This document shows positions 20,890 to 33,300 of a DNA stretch of 64,000 nucleotides, piece after piece. A program made the translations under genes and the position numbers. How positions within the stretch are numbered: the stretch's first letter is position 1; each line of letters starts with the position of its first letter. Under the pieces are notes generated by a model, which saw only the letters and a program-made list of their open reading frames with translations, searched no databases and was not told where the DNA came from. This DNA comes from Melitaea cinxia (Eukaryota > Arthropoda > Insecta > Lepidoptera > Nymphalidae), in contig NC_059409.1 in the NCBI RefSeq assembly GCF_905220565.1, positions 14,998,549-15,062,548 of the forward strand, written 5' to 3'.

Positions 20890-23800
20890 TCATCTCACAG
20901 CTACAATAGCATGACATCTAGGCGACAGCACGGGGTCGAACAGTTTAACTAAATAAACATTATCGAAACCATTTTCATACAAATACAATAATCTGTCCAT
21001 CAGTATGACACTCTCGATAACTTGCGCTAGACACAATCTCGTAAGGTAGAACAGAACAATTTTCTTCCATTTTTCATCCGTGTTACCTAAATCTTTTAGG
21101 TGATTCTCAGGTAAGTTACCATAAAGTCCAAGTTTAAGCCGGCTGTCCGCCATCTTGAAATATTCGTCGAAATCTTTACATTTCGATCCGATTCCTTTTA
21201 ACTTACCTTCGGATACAGGTAAGTCTGGTTGATAACTTTTGATTATTACCTGTAAGTTAAGCATTTTATATTATAATAACTAAATATATATCAGAAAAGA
21301 AAATGGCGTGCTTTATATTTCTGTAATTTATACTGTTCAAATTGTATTAATATTTACATTTACAAATAATGCACATACACATAGAAAATCTGTGTTCGTT
21401 GATAAAAATATGTTTGCTATAAAACTTCATGTTTTTCTGTGTGGTTACGGCAGTACAGAATATAGCCACCCCCTCTCTTCCCGTGGGTGTCGTAAGAGGC
21501 GACTAAGGGATAACACAGTTCCACTACCACCTTGGAACTTATAAAGCCGACCGATGGCGGGATAACCATCCAACTACTGGCTTTGAACTACACAGGCCGA
21601 AGACGGGCAGCAGCGTCTTCGGTGCGACAAAGCCAGTACTGCGGTCACCAACCCGCCTGTCCAGCGTGGTGACTATGGGCAACACATGAACTCACGCCAT
21701 TTTCGGCGCGAACTTGTGGAGGCCTATGTCCAGCAGTGGACTGCGGTATGCTGAAGTGATGCACTTACGCTTTTACATTATTTTATATATTAAACATTTT
21801 TATTTAAGAAAAAAAAACGAGTGTTTTAGACCACACGACTGAAGTGAAACTTACGAAACGTAACTCTCTCACCCTTTCTATCTTCACTAACTTAATTTCC
21901 CTCTCAACTTCCGTTCGCCTCGCTCGATCACACTTTTCGTAACGTTTCAAAAACATCGTATGATTTAATTGAGAACCTTACCTGTAACGAAGCTCGATAC
22001 AGCAAACTCTTGTCGGGTAGGTTTTGGTTGTAAGCGACGCGGTCGATCGACTGAGATGCAAGCATTCGAGCGTTGCGACCTAAATTCAATCCTGGAAATA
22101 TTCATATACATACATTAATATACATTATTACAAGCATGTATTATTATATATTTAAAATATTTATTATATACTAAATATATAATAATAATAACATAGCAAC
22201 AAAAAGCTGTCAGTGTCGGACCATCCTAGTTTAATAAGTACCATCCTAATTCTATACAGTTTTAGAACTGTTGGTCTGAAGTTAAACTATTGTAAAAATA
22301 AAATAAATCTCAAATTGAAAAAAAAATAGGTCGAATTGAGATTAAACCTTCGTTTCTTTTGGTTCTCGTGGGTCTCCCCACCGTGCCTCGGATAGCACGT
22401 TAAGCCGTCGGTACCGGTTGTTGTCATAAATACCGGATAGCGATCGTTACTCATTGTAGGGAACATATCCACCAACCCGAACTGAGCAGCGTGGTGGATT
22501 AAGCTCCGACTCTTTTACTTAGAAAAAGAGATCTATGCTCAACTATCAATAACGACAGTCTGAATCTTTCAAAAAAAATCGTTTTCATGTCAACACAAAT
22601 TACCTCTTAAATGCTCAGCCATAGGAAACCCATAATCCAAGATATCTCTTTGATCTCGTTGGAAGACGTCAAACAATTGGTCATCTAGCGTTTCGTGTAG
22701 CAAGTGGTAACAGCAAGGTACATTTAAGACACCGGTGATGGTCTCATGAGATGTAAATATTCGTAGGGATGCTGGACCGAGGTTACCACACGTGTGTAGA
22801 CCTGTAAAAAATTTACGGATAGTATGAGATCCGGCTTAAAAATATGTATGTCCAATGAGCGCGTAAGCACAGTAATAATTTACATACATATAATCACGCC
22901 TCTTTTACGTAAGGGTAGGCAGAGACCACTTCTTTCCACTTGCTACGATCCTTACATACTTGATTCGCTTCGTCCACTTTCATTATTCCCTTCATACATG
23001 CTCTTCGGTTTAGGGTACTCTTGACCTGGCCTTTTTTCAAGACGTCCCTTATTTGGTCTCGGAACGTCCGCCTAGGTCTACCCCTTCCAACTCTTCCATC
23101 CACACTCGCCTTATACACTTTTTTCGTCAATCGTCCTACACTCATTCTCTCGACATGACCAAACCATCTGAGCATACCTTTCTCAATTTTTGTCACTACA
23201 TCTTCTTTCAGACCACAACGTTTCATTATTTCACTATTTCTTATTATGTCACTTAGTTTAACTCCTATTATAGTTCTTAACGCTCTCATCTCAACTGCAT
23301 TTATTCTGCTTTCATGTTTCTTCTGCCATACCCAACTTTCACTTCTGTACATGAGTGCAAGCATAAAAAAAAATTACAATGACAGTTTATGCAGAACTAG
23401 CTCACCTCCCTAATTTATTTACTTTATTAATTAATGAACGTTTTCTGAACGCGATTTCATTTGGCAACCTATCAGATATATGTCAATATACGATATCTTG
23501 CATATTTACTGGATCATTTTCATCAAACACATGATATGGTATATATTCCTTACGCCGGATCTTTGACTAGGAAATCTTATGGATAAATTTGGCAATCAAA
23601 AAGTCTGCGTCAGATCCGACACGCAACTATACCATACTAACTATTAAGAATGATTACCGTGATACTTCAAAAATTTAAATATTCTATTAAGTGAATTCAA
23701 TTGAAATATCCGCCAACCCGCAGTGGAGCAGCGTGGTGGATTAAGATCCGACCCTTCTCCTACATGGAGAAAGAGGCCTATGCCCAGCAGTGGGATTTTA

Positions 23801-26800
23801 AATACTTAATAGTGTATTAAAATAAATAAATGAATAAAAGTCAAAAATGTGAACATAAATTCACTGTATAAATATGTTACTAAACTGGCATCCTTCTATT
23901 TAGGGCCATATAGAGATATGTGCATGGAGGCAGGCATACCATAGCCGAAATTACACGGAAATAAATGTAGCAGTAATGAGTACAGCTCATTACTACGTAA
24001 ATTTAAAATCTATACATTAGAAAAAAAAATGTTTTCTAGACACGGTTCTCAGGTGAGTCAGTCATTGACAAGACACTAAGGCACACACGACGGTAATTTT
24101 ATAAAAAACTAGCTGACCTGGCGAACTTCGTATCACCTTATTTTTTTCTGAAATATAATAATAACATAATATATCAAAATAAAATATAGCCTATCTTTTA
24201 AGTTGGATCAAACTGCACACGGTGTGCAAATTTGACTAAAATCGGTTAAGTGGTTTAGGAGTCCATTGAGGACAAACATTGTGACACGAGATTTATATAT
24301 ATTAAAATATATTCTGATATCGCAGTTAAATGGAAGCAAGTGAGTTTTATAACACGTTGTATAGACATAAAAATTGTCTTATTCAAACAGTGCGAAATTA
24401 ACTGACCATTACAAAAAAAAAGAGAAATTTAATCTCTAGCACTTTGTAACTATTGATGTCATACATACCAGTTAAAAGTAGTTTTACATCATCATCGGAA
24501 TTTTCTGGAAAGTTTTCTCTCACTATTTCCGTGAGATCTGTGTCCTTCGTTATAAACGTTACAGCAAAGCGATGCAAATTCGAATTGATATTTTTACCAA
24601 CGAATTCTTCACTGCCATTTTGTATTCGCTTTGCTATTGCGTGCCATTGTTTCTGTGTGTGTATAATTTTATAATAAATATATTAATACAAAAATATTAT
24701 TTGAAAAGGGCAGAGCTGAAAATATCCTGGTGAAAATCCAGGTCCCGACTGGGGAAGTAAATCGACCTTACAGAAGATCACAGCTAAGTAATACTGCTTT
24801 CAAGCAGTGCCGTGTTCCTGTGGTGAGTAAGGTGACTACAGCTCCTGGGGGGTTTTGGGGGTAGGGTCGGCAACGCGTTTGGGATGTTTCTTTTGTTGCA
24901 GGTGTCTATAGGCTACGTGATAGTAACAAATTAACAATGCCTCCTGTCGGACAATCGACGAGAAACCAGAGTTAATTAATTAAATTAAAATTATTAATTA
25001 ATTAAAATGTATTTTTATTTAAGGTAAAAGTTATTTTTGTGATAAGATATCAATCAATAATCACACCTTAAATACATAATGCGGACACGATTGACAGGAG
25101 ACAATCGATAATGCGACAAACGCGCGATTGTCGCAATTCGCTTAACGTCACTTAATGTTCACAGATAACATAAGCTAACCTGTATTATTTTCACTCTTTT
25201 CTGTGCATTATTAATAGTTTGTAGATCACAGTCGACAGTCAAACTAGGTAAATTATAAGCTAATGTCAAAGCTACGGGCAAATGTCCCTTCCCACCGCCC
25301 GCCTCCACGCAATGTGTAGCACCGGTGACGCTGGACAGTGACGCGACCAGGTGTGACATCGTTTCTACCTAAAATTATGATTTCATATTAAATGCTGAAG
25401 GCTGTTAATTTTAACACAACACAACAATTATCACTTCCAATTAAAATATAGATATACTATAATAAAATTCTCGTGTCACAATGTCAGTTACAATACTCCT
25501 CCGAAACGGCTGGACCGATTTTTATGAAATTTTGTGTGCATATCGGGTAGGTCTGAGAATCGGCCAACATTTATTTTTCATAACCCTAAATTATAAGGGA
25601 AGGGGGGGGGGTGATTAAGGTGGTTTATAGCATATATGGCAAACAACGTTTGCGGGGTAGCTAGTATAGGGATTAGATATAGTATAGGTCACTATTAGTG
25701 ATAAGACCGTTTTCATTAGTTTTCATTTTCCGTACGTAATTTCAAACGAGCATTAAAGTTATAGATAAATAAATAAATATTCAAGAATTTTATTTTACTC
25801 ACTTCATAGCTTTTCTTGCTTGTCATGAATTCTTTTATCCGCACTTTATGTCTGACGTCTCCGCCCCATGACTTAATCTTCTCTTGCAGGTCGTTTGTTG
25901 ATATACAGTATTCATTGTTTATATTTATATAGTGAGATTGACATGCAAGCGTCCATTTTGTCAATTCATCATAACCTTGAAAAAAAATTTTTCCACATTT
26001 TTTTTAACAAATAATAAAAAGATTAACAACTAATTAATAGTATAATATTATTAACTATAGTTATTTAGATTTGTTTTTATTTTTTTTTTATAATATACTA
26101 CAAAAATGACATTGACAAGTATCACATTTATTTTTTTGTCACTTTTAGGGTTCCGTTCTCAAAAGGAAAAAACGGAACCCTCTTAGGATCGATTCCGTCA
26201 GGTTGTCCGTCTGTCTGTCAAGACCCTTTTTATCAGGAGCGCGTGGAGGTATCAAGCTGAAATTCATATTATATACTCAAGTCTAGTGTCCCTTGGAGCT
26301 GTGAAAAAATCAAACTACTAAGCCAACGCAATCAAAACATTGTTATTATCATTACATATAGTTATTACATATAGCCGTTAATGCTGCAAATTTTTGATAC
26401 TCGCAAGGGAATCAAAACCTACAAGGTACTTCCCGTGAGCTCAAAATCTTGAACTTTGGTACGAAGCAACGTCTTATAGCATAGATAAAGGAAAAACCGT
26501 GAAAAGCATAAATTATTAGTTAGATCATAATTATAATAAAATGTTTATAATAATTTTATACGGAACTCTCGGTGCGCGAGTCTGACTTACACTTGGCCGG
26601 TTTTTTTATCCGTAAAATGCATCAATTAATAATTGTTTGCTCGCAAACGAAAAAAAAAAGAACGACTTCAATTATACACAACAGTCTATTAAATATGCAT
26701 TATAAACGATACCTAAAAAAATACTCATCATCATCTGAACTCGATTAAATTTAACGTATCATTTATGACACACACCACCTTTCGATTAAAATAAAATAAT

Positions 26801-27716
26801 CATCGAAATAAGTCCAGCCAGTAAAAAAGTTATGAAAATACACATAATTTATTGATGGGACCTGACCTGATAACTTGTTTTTTCCTTTCTTTCTTTAAAC
26901 AAATCTATATAAATATACATAAATCACTAACGCCGAGTTGCACGAAAAGAAATTAAAATTTAAGTAGTGATTAAACTAATTTAATCGCAAGAATTGTATG
27001 AAATTGTTGTGATTAAATTAGTTTAATCTCTACTTAAATTTTAATTTTCTTTCGTGCAACTCGCCGTAAGTTTGTTGCTACGTACCAAACTTGAAAACAA
27101 ATGCATTAAATTGGCTATTTTGTTTTAAGATGTTTTCTAATATATTGGTGAAAAGTTGGTCAGAAAATTAGAAAATTTCAGAAAACTTAAAGATCTTTAA
27201 TTCTTGCATTTCACAAGACCAGACAACTTCTGTCGGGTAAGTTAGAAAATAAATAAAAAACAAGTGTGCTTTAGTCCATATGTCTGAAGTAAAACTTCTT
27301 TAGTTACCTACAGTAATATACGAAACGTAACACTCTCTATCTTCACTAACTTATATCTCCCTCTCAACTTCCGTTCGCCTCACCCGATCACACGTTTCGT
27401 AACGTTTACGTTACGCATTCACCAGTTTACTCCCCAAGTGAAGCTTGCATAAAGAAATTTTAGTACAAAAAATAGACAAAGTAATAATTAAAACATACAA
27501 ACCATTATGTTCTTTCTTTGCACATTTCCAAAACTGCTGAACAGCATCATCAATATCACAATTATCTAAGTACAGTCTCAGGTCTGTTGGCATTAGTTTC
27601 TCCCAATGATTATGTGTAAAAAATTCCACCATGTGACAATTAGCAAGCGAAAGTAGGGGTGTTAGGAATGCTATGGTTCTGTCTAACTGTTGACGGAGTT
27701 TGGATGAATTATCCAT
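20890..27716 (-). CDS. METTL25B: METTL25B (RRNAD1)-type methyltransferase-like protein, 7 exons, 475 aa
   Basis: Exons on the minus strand: 27716-27503, 25975-25803, 25368-25180, 24652-24469, 22801-22604, 22091-21982 and 21249-20890. All junctions are GT-AG and phases agree, giving 1428 nt with the stop. The family is a class I methyltransferase-like fold, probably SAM-binding. Visible are MTSKKSYEVE joined across exons 2 and 3 (family MSPKKxHEVE-like), the glycine-rich loop GGGKGH (residues 153-158), LHTCG (255-259) across exons 4 and 5, the NVPCCYHLL stretch and LFDPVLSPR near the C-terminus. The length fits the METTL25B branch rather than the longer METTL25. No membrane segment or signal peptide. 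An AATAAA lies about 10 nt past the stop. The start is the only Met that opens exon 1. Introns contain SINEs, Helitrons, a MITE and an RTE fragment. LTO1 lies 0.9 kb upstream on the same strand. Catalytic activity is inferred from the family only. Confidence 0.88.
21436..21762 (+). repeat. SINE family B, full length, in METTL25B intron 6
   Basis: Head CTGTGTGGTTACGGCAGTAC, tail GTGGACTGCGGTATGCTGAA. It is antisense to the gene. Confidence 0.8.
21805..21955. repeat. Dispersed repeat H, copy 2
   Basis: In METTL25B intron 6; shares TTTTAGACCACACGACTGAA and GATCACACTTTTCGTAACGT. Confidence 0.6.
22360..22535 (+). repeat. SINE family C, head-less fragment
   Basis: From CGTGGGTCTCCCCACCGTGC to a degenerate tail; in METTL25B intron 5. 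Confidence 0.7.
22894..23364 (-). pseudogene. RTE-type LINE reverse transcriptase, C-terminal fragment
   Basis: An open 157-codon stretch inside METTL25B intron 4, on the same strand as the gene. SESWVWQKKHESRINAVEM, LRWFGHVERM and GRGRPRRTFRDQI are typical of the end of RTE-clade RT. The upstream RT is absent, so it is a 5'-truncated insertion, fairly recent because the frame is intact to its natural stop. Confidence 0.8.
23705..23802 (+). repeat. SINE family C, 3' fragment
   Basis: CCAACCCGCAGTGGAGCAGC to GCCCAGCAGTGGGATTTTAA. Confidence 0.7.
24109..24305 (-). mobile_element. Non-autonomous Helitron in METTL25B intron 4
   Basis: CTAGCTGACCTGGCGAACTT is the reversed CTAG end; the reversed start has GTGACACGAG. 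Confidence 0.65.
24718..24918 (+). repeat. Family A repeat, partial
   Basis: AAGTAAATCGACCTTACAGA to GGTGTCTATAGGCTACG, tail lost; in METTL25B intron 3 (antisense). Confidence 0.65.
25449..25664 (+). mobile_element. Non-autonomous Helitron in METTL25B intron 2
   Basis: TCTCGTGTCACAATGTCAG near the start, GAAACGGCTGGACCGATTTT inside, GTTTGCGGGGTAG then CTAG at the end. A (G)9 run is internal. Confidence 0.65.
26143..26605. repeat. Dispersed element with GGGTTCCGT ends (family I)
   Basis: AGGGTTCCGTT pairs with AACGGAACCCT in the first 35 bp; the far end reads GGTGCGCGAGTCTGACTTAC and TTGGCCGGTTTTTT. A non-coding repeat style known across moth and butterfly genomes. In METTL25B intron 1. Confidence 0.55.
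26635..26880 (+). mobile_element. Family D TIR element, 3'-truncated
   Basis: TGTTTGCTCGCAAACGAAAA and ACGACTTCAATTA at the start; right end lost. Confidence 0.6.
26936..27061. mobile_element. 126-bp hairpin MITE with 5-bp target duplication
   Basis: About 50-bp inverted arms begin AGTTGCACGAAAAG and end CTTTCGTGCAACT; the loop is about 24 bp. Flanked by CGCCG at 26931-26935 and 27062-27066. In METTL25B intron 1. Confidence 0.8.
27255..27460. repeat. Dispersed repeat H, copy 3
   Basis: GTGTGCTTTAGTCCATATGT, ATACGAAACGTAACACTCTC and TACGCATTCACCAG-TTACTCC; third copy within or next to the same host gene. Confidence 0.6.
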
Positions 27717-27865
27717 GATGGTTGAGGCTAAAAAAAAAAATTGTCTAAAAGAATAAAACTAAATTTTTATTTTTATTTTACTATTTTGCTCTGGTGTAGT
27801 GGCGAGTGTGCTTTGTTCAAATTGATTATTTTTATTTGTACAAACATTTATTTCCTGTCTGGATC

Positions 27866-27955
27866 TGGGTCTACAGTGGAACAGCGTGGCGGATTATGTT
27901 CCAGTCCTTTTCCTACATGGAGAAATAGGCCTATATACAGCAGCGAGATTTGACA
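27866..27955 (+). repeat. SINE family C, 3' fragment
   Basis: TGGAACAGCGTGGCGGATTA to ATACAGCAGCGAGAT. Confidence 0.6.
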
Positions 27956-27965
27956 GGTTTAACTG

Positions 27966-28121
27966 TGATCATCATCATCATTTCAGCCTAGTGCAGTCCA
28001 CCGCTGGACAAAGGCCTCTACAAGTTCGCGCCAAAAATCGCGCGAACTCATGTGTGTTGCCCATAGTCACCACGCTGGGCAGACGGATTGGTACACTAGC
28101 CCTGTGGTCACAGGGCTAGTG
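27966..28121 (-). repeat. SINE family B, tail part with a snap-back end
   Basis: Reversed tail (CATCATCATCATT) through CACGCTGGGCAGACGG. The sequence then turns into a perfect 13-bp inverted repeat, CACTAGCCCTGTG and its complement (28094-28106 and 28109-28121). The arms derive from the next SINE segment, so synthesis appears to have folded back. Confidence 0.65.
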
Positions 28122-28189
28122 ATCATGAGCAAGATATTATTTTTAACCCCAAAATCATTTGTAGAAGGTTCGTAATTATATCGGTTACA

Positions 28190-28505
28190 GCACTGGTTTG
28201 TGGCTGTTGTGCTGGCGGTTGCAGGTTCGATCCCCGCATATGACAAATATTTTTATTAGCCATACAAATGTTTGCCTTGGTCTGGGTGTTTGTGCAGTCC
28301 TTGTGGGTCTCCCTACCTTGTCTCGGAGAGCACGTTAAGGCCATCGGTTGCAGTTGTTATCATGTGCACCTGATAGCAATTGTGACTCATAGTAGGGAAT
28401 ATATCCACCAACCCGCATTGGAGCAGCGTGATGGATTAAGCTTTGATCCTTCTCCTACACGTGAAAAGAGGGATGTGCTCAGCAGTGGGATATTACTGGT
28501 TGAAG
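28190..28505 (+). repeat. SINE family C, full length
   Basis: Box-B-like GGTTCGATCCCCGC in the head, body with GTGTTTGTGCAGTCCTTGTG, tail CAGCAGTGGGATATTACTGG. Lies between METTL25B and LTO1. Confidence 0.8.
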
Positions 28506-28614
28506 CATATTTGTTGGGGGGTCCTTAAAAGTGTGACATAGTGTGACAAAGGGGGAGGGATGGTTATTGCCCATAAGTAGTCAAGGTTACTTACATATTA
28601 AAGGAGCAATTTTT

Positions 28615-29348
28615 TTAGAAAGAAACGTCAACACCATAAGGATTTGTGGACGGTATCTTCAATAGAGAACAGACTTTCTTATATTGCGCTCTGATAGTTT
28701 CTGCTAAGTTCAGAATATCGTGGTCTTCTGAATTTGACCGTGGGAATGTTTGAATTAGTTCTTTTACCTTCTCCAATTGTTTAATAATCTTTTCTGAATA
28801 CTGTGCTTCTGATTTCTCCTGATTTTCCAAGTGATATGAAACTATGCCGAGATAGTGACCTACAAGAGATGAGAATAATATTTAAGATAACCCTGCTTAA
28901 TATTTTCTATTTTTTAAAAGTAGAATACATGGCATTGGCTCATAAATAAAAATTAGTTTTACTCTATACTAATTTTCAAAGATTCACAGGTAATATTAAA
29001 TCATGTTACAAATTTTATAATTTTTTATAATGTTTAATAAATTAAATTTATACCTATAATATATTGTAAAGCTTAGAATATAAGAGCTTCTGAGTTGATC
29101 GTTTTTATTACTACTTCTGTTAATTTCTGATGAAGAATTAAAAAAGTAATATCACGTAAAAATATAATTAAGGACGTACCAAGTTCTCTACCTAATTGAG
29201 CACCCCTATGGTAGCCCAAATGGTATCCTTCCGGATTTCCTCCTTCGACTCCCTCTTTGAAACCTTCCTCATAACTTTTTTCGCACTGTTTATTTTCACT
29301 CAAAAATATATTTTCAAGAATATCATTAAAATCCTTTCCTTCTGCCAT
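28615..29348 (-). CDS. LTO1: LTO1 (ORAOV1), ABCE1 maturation adaptor, 2 exons, 137 aa
   Basis: Exons 29348-29180 and 28859-28615, joined in phase 1 at G/GT with the donor GTACGT. The N-terminal half carries the Yae1/Lto1 signature of Gly spaced every four residues (EEGFKEGVEGG, GYHLGYHRGAQLGRELG), running across the junction into HYLG. The C-terminal half is a predicted helical, charged region. In the family, Lto1 pairs with Yae1 and recruits the cytosolic iron-sulphur assembly machinery to ABCE1/Rli1, needed for ribosome recycling. The length matches the human protein. Starts at the first Met after the divergent promoter region shared with cytochrome b5. No organelle signal. Confidence 0.87.
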
Positions 29349-30323
29349 TTACCCAATTTGTAGGAAATCCCCCCAAGAAAGTAATAACTTGATGGAACAT
29401 AAATTGTTCAACTGTTGTTTACACAATAATAAACAAATTAACCTTAAATTCAATGCTTGGCTCATCTAAAGTTCGAAACGCAATAGACGCATTGACAGCT
29501 CAACAGCTGATATATCGAGTGCGTTCCACTGAGCGACCGCCAAGATTGTAACGCCCATGTAATCGTTCCACCTATTTAAGGCCCTTGGTCGTCGCGACCG
29601 ATCGCTCGACGTCATAGATGACGTCACTGTTCGCGATACACACGCCCACAAAATATAGGTGGGTCAGAGTTGGCTTTCATTAAAACGTGGCGGGGATTTG
29701 AAAAAACAACTGTCAATGTCAAATTGTGAATATCATCAAAATACAGTGAACTATCCGAGTCATTTCCGAGTATTTAGGGCTTAGGTGGAAGAAGATAGAG
29801 TGGGTGTTGTGATCGTTGCAGTCGTTTAGTGGAACGCACCTTGTTTTTCGGGTTGTGATTTGTCCAAGGCGTTTTACTAATCAGAATTTCAGAACGCACG
29901 TGACAGTTGTTGTTCGGATCGGAAATGTAAAAAACCAGTAATTATAAATCGAATTGTTGCTAAGAAAATTATTCACGGCTCATACTTGAACATTTAATAT
30001 GTAATAATATTTCAAACAAACTTAATTCGATTCTACTTTTTTTATTCTCAAAATAGTTAAAGTGTAAATTTTATTGATGTTTTGATATTAGATTTAAAAT
30101 CACCTCATCAAAAGATGATCAAAAGTCAATAGTAATAAGTTTGACACTATTGACAGAAACATCTTTTATGGAATATTTTTAAAGAAATACCTATTTATAT
30201 AAAGTAAAACTCGTAAAAGTGAAATAAATTCGGTTCAAGGTTTTTCCTGTATTTTATAAATTATTCTGTCAAAGTAACAACTTTGTAGTATAGTGTGCTG
30301 TAAGGAAGACTTAATAATTTAAT
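29349..30323. promoter_or_regulatory. Divergent upstream region of LTO1 and cytochrome b5
   Basis: The two starts are 975 bp apart on opposite strands. A locally CG-richer block (about 29500-29650) contains a full CRE palindrome TGACGTCA at 29619-29626 and a half-site-like GACGTCAT at 29608-29615. No TATA box at a convincing distance from either start. Shared regulation is inferred from layout only. Confidence 0.45.
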
Positions 30324-33300
30324 ATGACTCAAGTAATAGCTTTAGAAGAAGTGAAAAAACACAGAAGTAAAAGTAGTGTTTGGATAATTATTCACAACGA
30401 CATTTACGATGTTTCGAAGTTTTTAGAAGAGGTAAATTTATAAAATTAATCATATTATTCTAGTAATTTAAAGAATCGTAAATAAAAACAACAGTAATTT
30501 TTTATTCACTTTCAACTTAATTTTGTAGTATACTAAGTTACTTTGATATAAAATATTAAATTTCTCAACATATATTTATCAAGAATTGAGGAAAAATATA
30601 AAATATTTTTTTAAATAAATATTACAAAAAAAAAACACCAATTGTTAAAAAAAAAATGCCAAACAAATTTGGCAAAAAATGAATACATTCATCATATAGC
30701 GCGTAGAGTGTAACATAAGCAAAGGTCAATATTACATAAGAAATTAGATCCTAGTTTAGAAATTTCATCATTTACTAGGAATAGTCTAATGTAATAGCCG
30801 TAACAGGTATCTTTTGTGAAATGAAGAGGTTTTAATATTAAAGCCAAGGTTGTGGATGGATAAAAAACAAATATAATTTTTTTTATGTCCTAGGTCACCA
30901 AAAATATATACTAGAATATTATAATTACATAAAATTATTACAGAGCTACTAGAAAGAAAAAAAAATGTGGTATTTCAATTTAAGGAGATAACAACACTGA
31001 CAATTTTATATAAAAAATAATATATATATTGAATCATCTTTTTACTATGTATTTCCTCGCCATAATAAGTGAAACGTCTGAGATGCTCTGTAACTGTATT
31101 GGTCTAGGATCTCAGGCCCCCTAGACCTTTTTTTATTTTCTGAGGGTCGAAATGTGTACAATATCAGACTCAGTAAAGATATTAGCTGCTAAAGTAGTAC
31201 ATAAAAATTTTATGTAATAAATAGGTTGTCCCCTTACCCTACAATACCCTCCCTTACAAAATATTGTTGCAACTGTTTTTTTTTTAATTTTTTTACTTTA
31301 TTATGTCAGATTTTGTTTTAATGACCTCATTTAAACTTAATATAGGCTCGATACTTTTATGTAGTTGTTGATTTACGAACGAATCCAGTCTTAAAATATT
31401 CCGTAAAATATCATACAAAAAAAGAAAAAAAAAAATAGGTCTTAGATTCTAAGTATTTTTGTGCATATTTATGTACCCATAAATATAACATAATAAAATA
31501 ATGTTATAATTAGGAATATTTTCTTCATTAGTATTAACTATTACATAAGTGATAAATGATTTTGGTAATATCATTAAAAAATGTAAATTGTCATCAGCAC
31601 CCTGGCGGTGAAGATGCTCTGTTGGAATATGCTGGTAAAGATGGTACACAAGGGTTTGAAGATGTGGGTCATAGTGATGATGCAAGGTTTGTTTATTATT
31701 AATTTATTACTTAAATAATCTACAAGAAGTACGTAATATAAATAAAAAAAATTATAATCAATACCTACTAAGGTCAAAAAACAAATTTTTGAAATAATAT
31801 TAAGAATTGTATGTAATAATATTTAAATTGCTGTATCAACATCAATTCACACACTGCAAGTTTAATATAATGTACCTTTAGGAGTTAAAACAATATATTT
31901 TTTTACAGTTTAGCACTCGAACAATATATATTCGATATCCACAATTTTATTTATTACAAAACCAAATTACGTTTTTCTCGCTAGCCCTTGTCAAAATTTT
32001 GATCATGCGCTCTGAGGCCTTTCTAGAGCGTTCTTTAAGAAATGCCAAATTAATATGAATTTAAAAATCGTGAGAGAACTAATGTCAAATACGCCGTATA
32101 CTACGGGTATCGTGCGGATATGCTTGTTTATTAGATATATATAAAAAATAATATTTTATAAATCAAATAATAAAAGTTAATAAGTCTAATACAAATAAAT
32201 ATAATACACATAAACAAATAATAAATGCCAGGTAGCCTACATACCTATTTCAAGTTGATTTGAGAAATAAAATGTAATAATGTATGGAGTTTATAAATGT
32301 CTGAAAATTTAAACAAAATGTATAATTATATATATAGGAGTGAACTAATAGTAAGAATTGGAAATTTAGACTAATTTTTAATTTCTTTTTCATATAGTTG
32401 TTTTTTTTTTTTTAAAGTAAAGTATAATAATGATACAGTAACTGTAAATTAATTTTATTTTCAGAGAACTTTTAAAAAAATTTAAAATTGGCACCCTGTC
32501 ACCCGACGAGAGGACTAAAGATCTGACACAGTAGTAAGTATATTATTTAAAAAAAATTGGCAAAGGTAATTTTTTGTGTGAAAGTTGAATGAGTTTTATG
32601 GGAATGTAATATTTTTAGACTTTTCATTTTTATCTATATTGTAATGTTTTCAGCTTTTACTTTTAATTTATGGGTTAAAATTTTAACAATTGTATATTTT
32701 AGTGTATTTTTTACATACAAAAATGGAGGACTAATTATTCCTTCAATACTATTCTCATGTTAGGTATGACGTTTTGACATCAATATGTCAAATAAGAATT
32801 TAAATTCTAAGGGCCTGTCTACAGGTTGTGATTAAATTCAATCCTGCACATAAGGTAATGAATATAAAAGCAGGAGGTAGACCAGGTCGTGAGCCTGTTA
32901 CTCTAAGAAAGATATATCTCGTAAATATTAAGGAATTCAAGGGTAAAAAAAGAATAATACGAGTATGGCAAAAACTTCCATCTGTTGGATGCAGTCATCC
33001 GTCAAATAGCGTTATCCGCAATCGGCGGTACAGGCTCTTATTAATAAATTAATCTCTTTACAGTTGTAATTCGAAAACAAGAAAAAGATTAAGGTTATGT
33101 TTTATTTGCTATTATTTTATCATCATCATCATTATTATTTTATAATATAAGTAAATTATTTTTTAATTTTTATCAATATAGTTCTCTATGGCATTTCAAA
33201 ATCAGGCTTAGTTCGTTATTGGTTGTTTTAATAATAAAAATTAAAAAAGTAAAGTGTGTTTTCCAATGCTAAAAAATACTCATTTTTTAATTCAGAGAGA

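Noticed and set aside
21308..21544. ORF overlapping SINE B in METTL25B intron 6
   Set aside because: Its C-terminal part is the translated SINE; no independent coding evidence.
32828..33052. 74-aa ORF in a cytochrome b5 intron
   Set aside because: Intronic, no recognisable family, and the real exons are defined by splice phase.
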